This document shows positions 54,913 through 63,262 of a DNA stretch of 64,000 bases, piece after piece. The first letter of the stretch is position 1. Every line of letters starts with the position of its first letter. The position numbers were made by a program, and so were the translations under genes. The notes under the pieces were generated by a model. That model was given only the letters and a program-made list of their open reading frames with translations. It did no database searches and was not told where the DNA came from. Source of the stretch: Dinghuibacter silviterrae (GTDB lineage Bacteria; Bacteroidota; Bacteroidia; Chitinophagales; Chitinophagaceae); contig NZ_SODV01000002.1 in the NCBI RefSeq assembly GCF_004366355.1, positions 310,001 through 374,000 on the forward strand. The letters run 5' to 3'.

Positions 54913-55284
54913 ATGAGAAACAAGATCATCTATTGGATTGCCACCCTTTGGCTGTCTTTGGGCATGGTGGCCACGGGGAGCGTGCAGGTTTTAAAGTGGA
55001 AACCGGAGGCGGATTACATTACCCATTTGGGCTACCCGGTTTTTGCGCTGACCATTATCGGGGTTTGGAAAATATTGGGCGTTGTCGCCATCCTTATCCC
55101 CAAATTCCCGCTCCTCAAAGAATGGGCGTATGCGGGCTTTTTCTTTATCATGACGGGGGCGATATTTTCCCATATCGCGGACGGGGACCCCGTCAAGGAC
55201 CTTCTTCCGGCCCTATTGTTGCTGGTACTTACCTTGGTATCGTGGTATTTCCGACCTTTGGATAGAAAAATCGCTATGGCATGA
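54913..55284 (+). CDS. DoxX-family membrane protein
   Basis: A 123-residue protein with four membrane helices (IIYWIATLWLSLGMVATGSVQ, FALTIIGVWKILGVVAILIP, GFFFIMTGAIFSHIA, PALLLLVLTLVSWYF). The pattern fits DoxX-like proteins. It sits in the inner membrane; the function of this small family is uncertain. It overlaps the next gene by ATGA. Confidence 0.88.
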   Translation: MRNKIIYWIATLWLSLGMVATGSVQVLKWKPEADYITHLGYPVFALTIIGVWKILGVVAILIPKFPLLKEWAYAGFFFIMTGAIFSHIADGDPVKDLLPALLLLVLTLVSWYFRPLDRKIAMA

Positions 55285-55856
55285 ACCCCAAAGTTGACGC
55301 ATATCTGGACAGAGCCACCCAGTGGCAAAAAGAAATGGCGGCGTTGAGGACGATCGTCCTTGACTGCGGGCTGACCGAGGAGCTGAAGTGGGGCAAACCT
55401 TGCTATGCGTATCAGGGTAAAAATATAGTCGTCATCCAGGGTTTTAAAGAATACTGCGCGCTCCTGTTCCTCAAGGGCTACGCCTTAAGCGATACCCATG
55501 GGATCCTTCAAAAAACCGGGGAGAATACGGTGGTCGGGCGCCAGATCCGGGTGAACAGTGTCCGGGAAATTGCAGCGATAAAGGATGTCTTGAAAACCTA
55601 TATTTATCAGGCCGTCGAAGTGGAGGAAGCCGATGTAAAGGCGCCCGTAACAAAGGAACCCAACATACCCGAAGAATTTCAACACAAACTGGACAAGACG
55701 CCTGCCTTAAAAAAGGCTTTTTCCGCACTGACGCCCGGACGGCAGAGGGCCTATGTTTTTTATTTTTCCCAACCCAAACAAGCGAAAACCCGGGAATCGA
55801 GGGTGGAAAAATGTGTCCAGCAAATTCTTCATGGGAAAGGCCTCAACGAGGACTGA
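55281..55856 (+). CDS. YdeI/OmpD-associated family protein with DUF1801 domain
   Basis: The 191-residue protein has an N-terminal DUF1801 fold (ELKWGKPCYAYQGKNIVVI, YCALLFLKGYALSD) and a C-terminal YdeI-like helical tail (LTPGRQRAYVFYFSQPKQAKTRESRVEKC). Biochemical function is unknown. It closes the ArsR operon and is convergent with the small membrane protein gene. Confidence 0.87.
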   Translation: MNPKVDAYLDRATQWQKEMAALRTIVLDCGLTEELKWGKPCYAYQGKNIVVIQGFKEYCALLFLKGYALSDTHGILQKTGENTVVGRQIRVNSVREIAAIKDVLKTYIYQAVEVEEADVKAPVTKEPNIPEEFQHKLDKTPALKKAFSALTPGRQRAYVFYFSQPKQAKTRESRVEKCVQQILHGKGLNED

Positions 55857-55858
55857 TC

Positions 55859-56176
55859 TTATGACCGAAGCGATGACTGCCGCTTAACGGGCGCCGGCCG
55901 TTCTTCAAATCGTTTTGAATATTCCTGTTGGTAGCGCATGGTGTTGATCCTGCTTTTGATCTGGTGGCGGATCTTTTCGTCGAGGACGCCGCTGTATTTT
56001 TCAAGAATGGACTCGTACAACTGGGTAGCGCGCGCGAAATCCTCTACGCTTTCCGCATGGAGCGCCTCGTGATACGCCTTGTCCAGTTTGGAGGTGCGGT
56101 GTTTCACGAAAAATACCGAGAAAAGTACAGTGGCACAGAGCAATACAAGGAACCCAAGACCTAGAATTTCAATCAT
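55859..56176 (-). CDS. Small membrane-anchored protein of unknown function
   Basis: A 105-residue protein with one N-terminal membrane helix (LGLGFLVLLCATVLFSVFFV) followed by a charged helical cytoplasmic part resembling one TPR hairpin (SVEDFARATQLYESILEKYS). It has no recognised family. It stands alone and is convergent with the YdeI-type gene, 2 nt apart. Confidence 0.7.
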   Translation of the reverse strand: MIEILGLGFLVLLCATVLFSVFFVKHRTSKLDKAYHEALHAESVEDFARATQLYESILEKYSGVLDEKIRHQIKSRINTMRYQQEYSKRFEERPAPVKRQSSLRS

Positions 56177-56340
56177 ACACGGGGCGGCTTATAGTCGAAA
56201 ATTACCAAGCAATGCTTAAAGGAATAAAATTGTTTTTTTGCAATGTATACGGGGTTAACATTGTTGAAGTAATGGATTGTGGAAAAAACTCTTCGAGGGC
56301 GAAAGCGGTGCGGGTGAAGTTTTAGCTATATTCATGTACC

Positions 56341-57057
56341 ATGTTTTCCTTCCATCCTGACAAATTCGATTTCTGGCCTGTATATGACTGCATCAAGCGG
56401 TTTTATCCCTTGGGTATACCGCGGGGAAGCCTGTATAAAGATTACGCCGGTTTTAAAGAGGCGGTTGCCCTATGGGAATCAGAGATCGTCAATGCCGACC
56501 GGTGTGAAGCACGTTGGGCGCCTTTCGTAAACGAAGTCACGCTGGGTTTGGGTAAACCGGTTTTTGGCAGGACGTATGGGCAGGCACCTTGTTATAGCAT
56601 TGCCGTGGAGCTGGAAAGGAAAGTGTTGGAGAACATTACCCGTATAAGGGAGCTTCAGTGTTTCGTGAGCATCCTGGGCCCTTTTTATACGGTCATTGGT
56701 ATCGACAGGAACGAGATCCAAACCGGGGAAAGGCATCCGGTGCGCAGCACCAATTACATGGTGGTGTCGCCGCAACATGAATATGAGGATTCCTTCCGGA
56801 AACTTTGTGACATCGTGGAAGACCGGTTCAAGGGATATAGATTCGTGCCCTACCGGATCTGCACAACGGCTATCGAGGGACTGCGGGTCTGGTATATGGA
56901 TGAAGATGAGCCCGGTAACCGGATTTTCCATGCCCTCTTCACCTACCAAATCGATTTTAACATACAAACGCTTGGGGCGGAGACTTATGGTGCCGATGCC
57001 TGGATTAAAGAAGGCTATGTACAAAAGGGCTCCTGGGTGGCCAATCCGCCTCTATAG
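56341..57057 (+). CDS. Hypothetical protein, unknown function
   Basis: A 238-residue soluble protein that I do not recognise. It begins MFSFHPDKFDFWPVYDCIKRFYPLGI, has no signal peptide or membrane helix and is of mixed alpha/beta composition, with conserved-looking aromatic and acidic positions (GPFYTVIGIDRNE, HALFTYQIDFNIQTLGAETYG). The length and clean coding character support a real gene. Its neighbour is a gene fragment, so context gives no clue. Confidence 0.75.
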   Translation: MFSFHPDKFDFWPVYDCIKRFYPLGIPRGSLYKDYAGFKEAVALWESEIVNADRCEARWAPFVNEVTLGLGKPVFGRTYGQAPCYSIAVELERKVLENITRIRELQCFVSILGPFYTVIGIDRNEIQTGERHPVRSTNYMVVSPQHEYEDSFRKLCDIVEDRFKGYRFVPYRICTTAIEGLRVWYMDEDEPGNRIFHALFTYQIDFNIQTLGAETYGADAWIKEGYVQKGSWVANPPL

Positions 57058-57072
57058 GCCAACACTTTACCT

Positions 57073-57222
57073 ATGACCCTCGATCAATTTAAAACCTCTC
57101 TGCTAAACCCAACCCCACCCACCGGCCTGACAGAACCATTGAGGGCTCTTTGGCATGCCGGCAAGGGGGATTGGGACCTTACAACATCATTCCTCCGGAA
57201 ACTTCGATCCGCTGCGCATTGA
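57073..57222 (+). pseudogene. Truncated small conserved gene (N-terminal half only)
   Basis: The reading frame begins MTLDQFKTSLLNPTPPTG, then EPLRALWHAGKGDWD. This is the opening of a widespread ~75-residue family that normally continues into an AH..Q helix and a HAYLHRKEGD segment. Here the match stops near residue 37, exactly where the 3' end of the convergent SDR gene begins (57179). The remaining residues to the stop at 57222 are SDR antisense. A deletion has joined the fragment to the SDR gene. Confidence 0.65.
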
Positions 57223-57940
57223 TCCAGCGGGCAGGGTCGGTGCAAAGAAAAGCCACGACCCCACCGATGTCTTCGGGTAAGCCGACGCGGCCCAGCGCGG
57301 TGACGGAGGCAATCTGTGCATTGACCTGGGCATTGTCCCGGACGACACCGCCGCCAAAATCCGTTTCTATGGCACCGGGTGCAACGATGTTGACGCGGAT
57401 CTTACGGGCACCAAGCTCTTTAGCCTGGTAGCGGGTGAGGGTTTCCATGGCGCCTTTCATGGACGCGTACGCCGCATACCCGGGGAAGGAAAACCGCGCC
57501 AGACCGGAAGAAATGTTGACGATACCGCCGCCGTCGGCGATGTACGGTAGCGCGCGCTGGGTAAGGAAAAACGGCCCCTTGAACTGGATGTTGACGAGTT
57601 CATCGAACTGCGCTTCGGTGGTGTCCGCGAAAGCTGCGTGGATGCCGATGCCGGCATTGTTGACCAGGAACTGGAATTTCTCTGCGCCCCAGGTGGCCCT
57701 TAAGGCCGTGGCCACGGAAGAAAAGAAGGCCTCGAAGCCGGAGGCATTGCTGACGTCCAGGGGAAGCGCCACGGCTTTGCGGCCGAGTTTCTCTACTGCT
57801 GCAACAACGGCCAGCGCCTCGTCTTTTTGGGTGCGGTAGGTAAGGATAATGTCGATGCCTTTTTCGGCCAGGCGGAGGACCATGTCTTTGCCAAGACCAC
57901 GGCTGCCGCCGGTGACCAGGGCGATATTGTTTTGTACCAT
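57179..57940 (-). CDS. Short-chain dehydrogenase/reductase (SDR)
   Basis: A 253-residue classical SDR: cofactor motif TGGSRGLG at ~10, NNAG at ~93, catalytic Ser in VNISSGL, YxxxK as YASMK at ~160 and PGAIETDF. The Thr/Arg after the second strand (TYRTQ) suggests NADP preference. The substrate is unknown. An AraC-type regulator gene lies 66 nt upstream on the same strand and probably controls it. Confidence 0.92.
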   Translation of the reverse strand: MVQNNIALVTGGSRGLGKDMVLRLAEKGIDIILTYRTQKDEALAVVAAVEKLGRKAVALPLDVSNASGFEAFFSSVATALRATWGAEKFQFLVNNAGIGIHAAFADTTEAQFDELVNIQFKGPFFLTQRALPYIADGGGIVNISSGLARFSFPGYAAYASMKGAMETLTRYQAKELGARKIRVNIVAPGAIETDFGGGVVRDNAQVNAQIASVTALGRVGLPEDIGGVVAFLCTDPARWINAQRIEVSGGMML

Positions 57941-58006
57941 ATCTGTTGTTTTTTACGATACAAAAGTAGACCAGGCCCGGGTTCCAAAAATGGTGACTGT
58001 TTCAGA

Positions 58007-58405
58007 TTAAATGGTGAGTACGCGCCGCGCCGGGGTCGCCCGGACCTCTTCCCGGTATTGCTTGGGCGTCTGCCCGGAGAAGCGTTTGAAGAATTTGGTG
58101 AAGTTGGAGGGGTCGTAGGTCAGGAGGGTGGCGACCTCGTTAATGGGGAGGTCGGTGCCGGCCAACAGGTTTTTGGCCCGTTCGAGGATGCGGTCTTCAA
58201 AAAAGTCGCAAGGGGTCCGGCCGGTGATTTGCTTAACGGTATTGGTCAGGTGGGTGGGGTGGATGTGCAGGATCGCGGCGAAGTCACGGATCTCGAACAT
58301 GTCCTGCCTGCGACCTTCCACGATATCGGCGAGGTGCTTGTCAAGCTCCTGTAGGAAAGATTCCGTGATCTCGTGGGGGCGTGGGCGTATTTTGAGGGTG
58401 GCCAT
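58007..58405 (-). CDS. Short AraC-type DNA-binding protein
   Basis: A 132-residue protein that is essentially the AraC double helix-turn-helix: RDFAAILHIHPTHLTNTVKQITGRTP, then INEVATLLTYDPSNFTKFFKRFSGQTPKQYR. It lacks the N-terminal sensor of typical AraC regulators. It is upstream of the SDR gene on the same strand and is divergent from the permuted NlpC/P60-like gene. Confidence 0.9.
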   Translation of the reverse strand: MATLKIRPRPHEITESFLQELDKHLADIVEGRRQDMFEIRDFAAILHIHPTHLTNTVKQITGRTPCDFFEDRILERAKNLLAGTDLPINEVATLLTYDPSNFTKFFKRFSGQTPKQYREEVRATPARRVLTI

Positions 58406-58445
58406 AGGTCATACAAATATCGGATTTTTGTAATTTCCAGGCTGT

Positions 58446-59072
58446 ATGAAATGGATCGCCTTCCTGCTGTTTGCCATGACCTGGGCCGCCGCACGCGGGA
58501 GTGGCGGCGCCCCCGACTCCGTCCGTGTCCTTTTCATCTACGGCTCCAAACCCGCAAAAGCCTACGAGAAGACCGAACGCAAGTGGTTTGGCGGCATGTA
58601 CGGCGGACACGTAGGGATGGAGATCGGGAGGGACAGTGTGCTGAGCTTCCGGTCTACCGAATATCCATGTCATTTTTTCCCCCATAAAAAATTCAGTTCG
58701 ACCTTCGAGATCAGGACGCTCCACGGAATGTGGGAGACGTTCCCGCCCCACAATTATGTGGAGGCCGACCTGAAACGCGTCGTTTTTGTCATACCGGTGA
58801 CCCGGGAGCAGAAGCGGATGATCGACAGCGTGGCCCGGAGGTACCTGCACCATACCCCCTACGACTATGCGACGGCGGGGATGCGTTGCGCGTCTGCAAC
58901 CTACGAGATCCTGGCCAGGGCGGGCGTGGTCCGGGACTATGGACGGGCCACGTGGTGGAAGATCCTGTTGCCCAGGGATCTGCGGTCGATCCTGTTCAGA
59001 CAGGCGGAGGCCGGCGGCTGGACGATCTACCGGTTCAAGGGCTCGGCGCACCGGGTTTGGGAGGGGGATTAA
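58446..59072 (+). CDS. Secreted protein, possible permuted NlpC/P60 (YiiX-like) hydrolase
   Basis: A 208-residue protein with a signal peptide (IAFLLFAMTWAAARG). A His in YGGHVGMEIG (~54) precedes a Cys in RCASATYEIL (~145), the order seen in circularly permuted NlpC/P60 papain-fold proteins such as YiiX. The sequence YDYATAGMRCASATYE is the expected active-site helix. If correct, it is a periplasmic amidase or thioesterase. The match is by pattern only. Confidence 0.55.
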   Translation: MKWIAFLLFAMTWAAARGSGGAPDSVRVLFIYGSKPAKAYEKTERKWFGGMYGGHVGMEIGRDSVLSFRSTEYPCHFFPHKKFSSTFEIRTLHGMWETFPPHNYVEADLKRVVFVIPVTREQKRMIDSVARRYLHHTPYDYATAGMRCASATYEILARAGVVRDYGRATWWKILLPRDLRSILFRQAEAGGWTIYRFKGSAHRVWEGD

Positions 59073-59127
59073 TTTTCTCCCCGGGTTGCTGTAACATTTT
59101 CCCCATTTTACCGTCATCCCTTTTGTA

Positions 59128-59643
59128 ATGTCCCTGGAAGTCTTTCACCACCGCATTTTGCCCATGACGGACAAACTCTTCCGGTTTGCCTTCCGTTTGC
59201 TGCAGAATGCGGAGGAGGCGGAAGACGCCGTCCAGGACCTGCTGCTGAAGATTTGGGGCAAAAGAGGGGAGTGGGACCGGTGGGAAAACCTGGAGGCGTA
59301 TTGCATGACCTCCATGCGGAACCTGTGTCTGGAGCGGTTGAGGAATAAAAAGGTGTACAAGGATCCTGACGCCGCGGGGCACCTGGCCAGCACCGACCGC
59401 AACCCCATGGAGCGTACCCAGGACCGGGAACTCCGGGACCGTCTCCAGGCCTGTATGGAGGCCCTTCCGGAAAAACACGCCCTGGTGATACAACTCCGGG
59501 AAGTGGAAGGCCTGAGTTACCAGGAAATCGCCACGACCCTGGGCATGAGTTTGGATCAAGTTAAAGTTTGTCTGCACCGGGCAAGAAACGCCGTAAAGAA
59601 CGTTATACTAAAGGAGGACCTGTCATGGAGCACACATATATAA
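59128..59643 (+). CDS. ECF-type RNA polymerase sigma factor
   Basis: A 171-residue sigma-70 family protein: region 2 (FRFAFRLLQNAEEAEDAVQDLLLKIW) and region 4 (LPEKHALVIQLREVEGLSYQEIATTLGMSLDQVKVCLHRAR) are intact. The gene overlaps the next one by 19 nt, so the pair is translationally coupled. It probably drives its own operon of anti-sigma and DUF4252 genes. Confidence 0.95.
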   Translation: MSLEVFHHRILPMTDKLFRFAFRLLQNAEEAEDAVQDLLLKIWGKRGEWDRWENLEAYCMTSMRNLCLERLRNKKVYKDPDAAGHLASTDRNPMERTQDRELRDRLQACMEALPEKHALVIQLREVEGLSYQEIATTLGMSLDQVKVCLHRARNAVKNVILKEDLSWSTHI

Positions 59644-60173
59644 GGAACCTGCTGGACAAGTACTGGCAGGCGGAGACCAGCCTGGAAGAGGAACAAACAC
59701 TCCAGGAATATTTTACCGGCGGGGAAGTGGCCCCGGAGCTGGAAATGTACATACCGGTGTTTGGCTTTTTCGGGGAGGTGCCTTCGGCCCCGGCGCATCT
59801 GCAGGAGCGGGTGCTCGACCTGATCGGCGCGCCGTCCAGGGTGATCGGAGGACCGTCCCGGGGGGCTTCCGGCCGGGTGCGGAACCTGTACCGGCAGGGC
59901 TGGTTGTATGGCGTGGCGGCTGTGTTGGTGGTGTGTCTGGCGATCAACCTTGTGCCCCGCGTACAAGAAGCGGGTCCGCCGGAAACGCGCGCCGCGGAAG
60001 AGCGCGCCGCGGAAGCCACTGTTACCGACACCTATGACGACCCCGCCCAGGCCCTGGCTGCCGTGCAAAATGCCTTACGCACGGTGTCCGCCCGGATGAA
60101 TAAAGGAACAGAAATCACCGCGTCCCGCATGGGCCGGTTGTCAACAAACTATCGTCTAGCATTTAAAAACTAG
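59625..60173 (+). CDS. Membrane anti-sigma-like protein
   Basis: About 182 residues from ATG 59625, chosen because a strong AAGGAGG sits 8 nt upstream. A cytosolic N-terminal part (NLLDKYWQAETSLEEEQTLQEYF) is followed by one membrane helix (WLYGVAAVLVVCLAINLVP) and a periplasmic tail. Position right after an ECF sigma gene, overlapping it, marks it as the anti-sigma factor. No zinc-binding motif is visible. Confidence 0.8.
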   Translation: MEHTYIRNLLDKYWQAETSLEEEQTLQEYFTGGEVAPELEMYIPVFGFFGEVPSAPAHLQERVLDLIGAPSRVIGGPSRGASGRVRNLYRQGWLYGVAAVLVVCLAINLVPRVQEAGPPETRAAEERAAEATVTDTYDDPAQALAAVQNALRTVSARMNKGTEITASRMGRLSTNYRLAFKN

Positions 60174-60175
60174 TT

Positions 60176-60697
60176 ATGAAACGGATGATTCGAAAGGGTG
60201 GCCTGCTCGCGCTCGCCCTCCTGATGGGCTCGGCTGTCTTTGCCCAGGACGACGCCATCGGTAAATTCTTTGGCAAATACATCGACGACGACCGGTTTAC
60301 GGTCGTGTCCGTCAGCCCCAAAATGTTCCGGCTGCTCTCCAGCGTGAACTGGGACACGGTCTCCCCCAATATCCGTCAGGCCGTGCAAAAGCTCCAAAGC
60401 CTCCGGATCCTGAGCACGGAAACCACCCCTATGACCTTTTACAAGGAGGCGCTGGCGAAAATAGACAGGAGTCAGTACGAAGAACTCATCACCGTCAGGG
60501 ACAAGGAAGACAACACGCGATTCCTGGTCCGGGAAGACGGCAAGGTCATCCACGAGCTGCTCATGATCTCGGTGGATGGCAAAGACTTCACACTCCTGAG
60601 CTTTGTCGGGGACATCGACCTGGACGCCCTCTCCAAGCTCTCCTCTGACATGAAGATCCAGGGATTAAGTCACCTAAAAGACGCAAAAAAGCCATGA
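60176..60697 (+). CDS. DUF4252 protein 1
   Basis: The 173-residue protein has a signal peptide (GLLALALLMGSAVFAQ) and a DUF4252 domain (FFGKYIDDDRFTVVSVSPKMFRLLS, then YEELITVRDKEDNTRFLVRE). DUF4252 proteins are found in Bacteroidota behind ECF sigma genes, with unknown function. It overlaps the second DUF4252 gene by ATGA. Confidence 0.88.
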   Translation: MKRMIRKGGLLALALLMGSAVFAQDDAIGKFFGKYIDDDRFTVVSVSPKMFRLLSSVNWDTVSPNIRQAVQKLQSLRILSTETTPMTFYKEALAKIDRSQYEELITVRDKEDNTRFLVREDGKVIHELLMISVDGKDFTLLSFVGDIDLDALSKLSSDMKIQGLSHLKDAKKP

Positions 60698-61161
60698 AAA
60701 TTTTTCTTCTGCCGGCCTTGCTGGCAAGCCTTACCGCCTGTGGTCAACAAAGGGATCTGGACCGTTTTTACGACAAGTACAAGTCCAACGACGCACTGAC
60801 CACCCAAATCTCCATCAATCCTTCTCTCCTGATGTCCGTCGGGTTTTCCGACACGCAAAACAACGCGTGGAAAGACAAGGTATCCAAGTTCCGGTTGTTT
60901 ATTTTAGACGCCAAAAAAGTGCCATCGGCGGCCGAAGATATCCGGGATCTGTTCAAACGGCTGCAGCAGGACCACTACGACGAGTTGATCACCGTCCACA
61001 AAGGCACCAAAGGCGGTCAATTGTTGTGCAAGGACCTCGCGGGTGATCACCGGGATCTTGTCTTATTTGTCCGGGGTGACGACGACGGCCTCATTTTCGC
61101 CGAGGTAGAAGGGCGCTTCACCGAGAAGGACCTGGACGCCATCCGCGGGTCCGTGCAGTAA
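60694..61161 (+). CDS. DUF4252 lipoprotein 2
   Basis: A 155-residue lipoprotein (lipobox ALLASLTAC) with a diverged DUF4252 domain (LDRFYDKYKSNDALTTQISINPSLLMSV, DHYDELITVHKGTKGG). It is a paralogue of the preceding gene and completes the sigma/anti-sigma operon. The function is unknown. Confidence 0.86.
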   Translation: MKIFLLPALLASLTACGQQRDLDRFYDKYKSNDALTTQISINPSLLMSVGFSDTQNNAWKDKVSKFRLFILDAKKVPSAAEDIRDLFKRLQQDHYDELITVHKGTKGGQLLCKDLAGDHRDLVLFVRGDDDGLIFAEVEGRFTEKDLDAIRGSVQ

Positions 61162-61215
61162 TTGGAAAAACGGCCGGAATTTGCTATCTTGATTGAAGCT
61201 ACGCTATCAAACATT

Positions 61216-61749
61216 ATGACAAACTCCTTACGTTTTGGCGATACGGCCTTTGACTTTGAAAAGACCAACCTTTACGGCATCCTGGAGCCACACGGAAAGA
61301 TGACCTGGTACATTGAGCTCTTCCCTCCCGGGGACGATGACTATATCATGTTCAATGCGCTCGTCTTTGACCGGGTTTATGCCCCGCACGGTCTTGGTGC
61401 GCTGGTTTATAAAGGCGACAACCGGACCCTCGACCTGTACGAACATACCGTCCGGGTGAATGGCGAAGACCGTTTTCTGGAATCCGTAGACATGGCCTTT
61501 GGTTCCTGGGACAAAACCACCCAGCGCATTACCCTCCGTGGGCAGGGCATGATCGAGGCGGAACACGGACACGCCGCCATCCCTTATACGTTCGAGGCCG
61601 TGCTGCCGTTTGAAGGATTGAGCATCTTCGAAACCTCCCGGGAAGAGGCGCACCGGTTTTTACAAACCCACCTCCCCGGTAACGGCATAGCCCTCCACTT
61701 CGAGCAGGTGCCCAGCGGGCTACAGGCGGTGTTTAGCGGGCAGTTTTAA
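61216..61749 (+). CDS. Hypothetical cytosolic protein
   Basis: About 177 residues from ATG 61216; an upstream TTG at 61162 would abut the DUF4252 stop. No signal peptide or recognised domain. It looks like an all-beta sandwich protein (LYGILEPHGKMTWYIELFPP, LYEHTVRVNGEDRFLESVDMAFG). It overlaps the convergent GluQ-type gene by 4 nt. Confidence 0.7.
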   Translation: MTNSLRFGDTAFDFEKTNLYGILEPHGKMTWYIELFPPGDDDYIMFNALVFDRVYAPHGLGALVYKGDNRTLDLYEHTVRVNGEDRFLESVDMAFGSWDKTTQRITLRGQGMIEAEHGHAAIPYTFEAVLPFEGLSIFETSREEAHRFLQTHLPGNGIALHFEQVPSGLQAVFSGQF

Positions 61750-62546
61750 AGGCCTTTAAACGCCGCTGCCAGCGTCCGCCAGCTGTCGACCGGTTCGTTC
61801 AGCCGTGACAGGCGCCCGATGTTGCCGTATACTTCCCGCGCGGTCCGCCCCTCCTTGCGCATGGCCTGTATGGAAGTAGACCCAGCCGACTTCGATAGCT
61901 TTTGCCCGTCCATGTCCACGAGGAGCGGATGGTGTAGGAAAAGTATACCGGAAAACGCCTGCTCCTCCAATACCTGCGCGAGGTACTGCTGCGCAAGGGT
62001 GGACGGCCGGAGGTCCTCACCCCTTACGACGAGGTCGATCCCATAGTGAAGATCGTCCACCACCGAAGTGAGCTGGTAAGAGGGGAAACCGTCCTTTTTG
62101 CGAACGACAAAGTCCTGCATGTCGGGAGGAAGCGGTGCGTTTGTCCGAAGCCGCCAGCTCGCGCCTTCGGTGTCCAAGGGGATGTGTTTCTCCCGGCAGG
62201 TGCCCGGGTACATCCCGTTTTTGATCTGGCTCCTCGAACAGGTACACGCAAAAACCGCGTTTTTCGCCCGGAGACGTTCCAGCGCGGCATGGTACAACCC
62301 CAACCGGTGCACCTGGGCCCATGACTTTTTATAGTCCTCCAGATCTAGCGGCCCCTCGTCCCAGGGAATCTCCAGAAAACGCAGTGTGTCAAAAATATCC
62401 TGTACGTACGCATCGCTCACCCTGTCCCTGTCCATGTCGTCTATCCGGAGCAGGATCCGGGCGCCCGTGCCCGCGGTCAGCGCGAAGGAAAGGGCGTTGC
62501 CTAAGTGGAGGTAGCCGCTGGGGGTGGGGGCGATGCGGGTTTTCAT
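61746..62546 (-). CDS. gluQ: Glutamyl-Q tRNA(Asp) synthetase-like protein
   Basis: A 266-residue class I synthetase fragment from ATG 62546: RIAPTPSGYLHLGNAL contains the HIGH-like motif, CTCSRSQI..YPGTC gives the zinc site seen in GluQ-RS, and QKLSKSAG is the KMSKS loop. No anticodon-binding domain is present, which distinguishes it from GltX. GluQ-RS activates glutamate and attaches it to the queuosine of tRNA-Asp. It is slightly shorter than E. coli YadB. The gene overlaps the amidotransferase gene by ATGA. Confidence 0.9.
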   Translation of the reverse strand: MKTRIAPTPSGYLHLGNALSFALTAGTGARILLRIDDMDRDRVSDAYVQDIFDTLRFLEIPWDEGPLDLEDYKKSWAQVHRLGLYHAALERLRAKNAVFACTCSRSQIKNGMYPGTCREKHIPLDTEGASWRLRTNAPLPPDMQDFVVRKKDGFPSYQLTSVVDDLHYGIDLVVRGEDLRPSTLAQQYLAQVLEEQAFSGILFLHHPLLVDMDGQKLSKSAGSTSIQAMRKEGRTAREVYGNIGRLSRLNEPVDSWRTLAAAFKGL

Positions 62547-63262
62547 AACCCCCCTTCCCCCATCCACGTTTTTAGCAAGTGGCCCATCAGCCGGTGGCAG
62601 GAAGCCATATACACATTGCCGGCACGTAAGGCTTCCGCAGGTTGTATATAAGGCGAGGGGATGAGCTCGTGGGTACCGTGGGCGATCATCTGGTCGAGCA
62701 ACTCGGGTGTAACCTCCAGGTGAAATTGAAGCCCGAGCACCCGGTCGTTCCATTGAAAGGCCTGGGCGGTATTGGCTGCGGTGGACAGGGTGTCCGCCGC
62801 GCCGGGAGGGATATCGAATTGATCTCCGTGCCAATGGAAAACGGTGGGCTCGTCCTTAAAAAGACCGGGCAGCCAGGAGGGCATGGTCGTACCACGGGCG
62901 GCAGGTGGGGTAGGGCGGACGGCGAACCAGCCGATCTCTTTGTGGGGCGCTGGATGGACCCTGGCGCCCAGGCAGTCCGCCAGGAGCTGGGCGCCCAGGC
63001 AAATCCCCAGGATGCGTTTGTGTGCAGCCAGACAGTCCTTGATAAAAGATTTTTCCCGGATCAGCCAGGGATATACTGTCGCATCGTACACGCCCATGGG
63101 ACCGCCCATAACGATTAGGGCATCGATGTCCTTTGTGTCGGGGAGGGGGGACCCGGGTTCGAAAAAGGCGGTTCCCGTTACCGTATGCCGGTGGGCTTTG
63201 AGCCACGTATCGATGTAGCCCAGGCCTTCGAAGGGAACGTGTTGGAGGTAGTGCACTCTCAT
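62543..63262 (-). CDS. Class I glutamine amidotransferase (GMP synthase-like)
   Basis: A 239-residue protein from ATG 63262, with nucleophile Cys in ILGICLGAQLLADCLG and the His-Glu pair in LGLQFHLEV. It is a free-standing GATase1 like those annotated GMP synthase-glutamine amidotransferase domain proteins. The acceptor substrate is unknown. It overlaps the metallophosphoesterase and GluQ-type genes by 4 nt on each side, so all three are one operon. Confidence 0.9.
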   Translation of the reverse strand: MRVHYLQHVPFEGLGYIDTWLKAHRHTVTGTAFFEPGSPLPDTKDIDALIVMGGPMGVYDATVYPWLIREKSFIKDCLAAHKRILGICLGAQLLADCLGARVHPAPHKEIGWFAVRPTPPAARGTTMPSWLPGLFKDEPTVFHWHGDQFDIPPGAADTLSTAANTAQAFQWNDRVLGLQFHLEVTPELLDQMIAHGTHELIPSPYIQPAEALRAGNVYMASCHRLMGHLLKTWMGEGGL

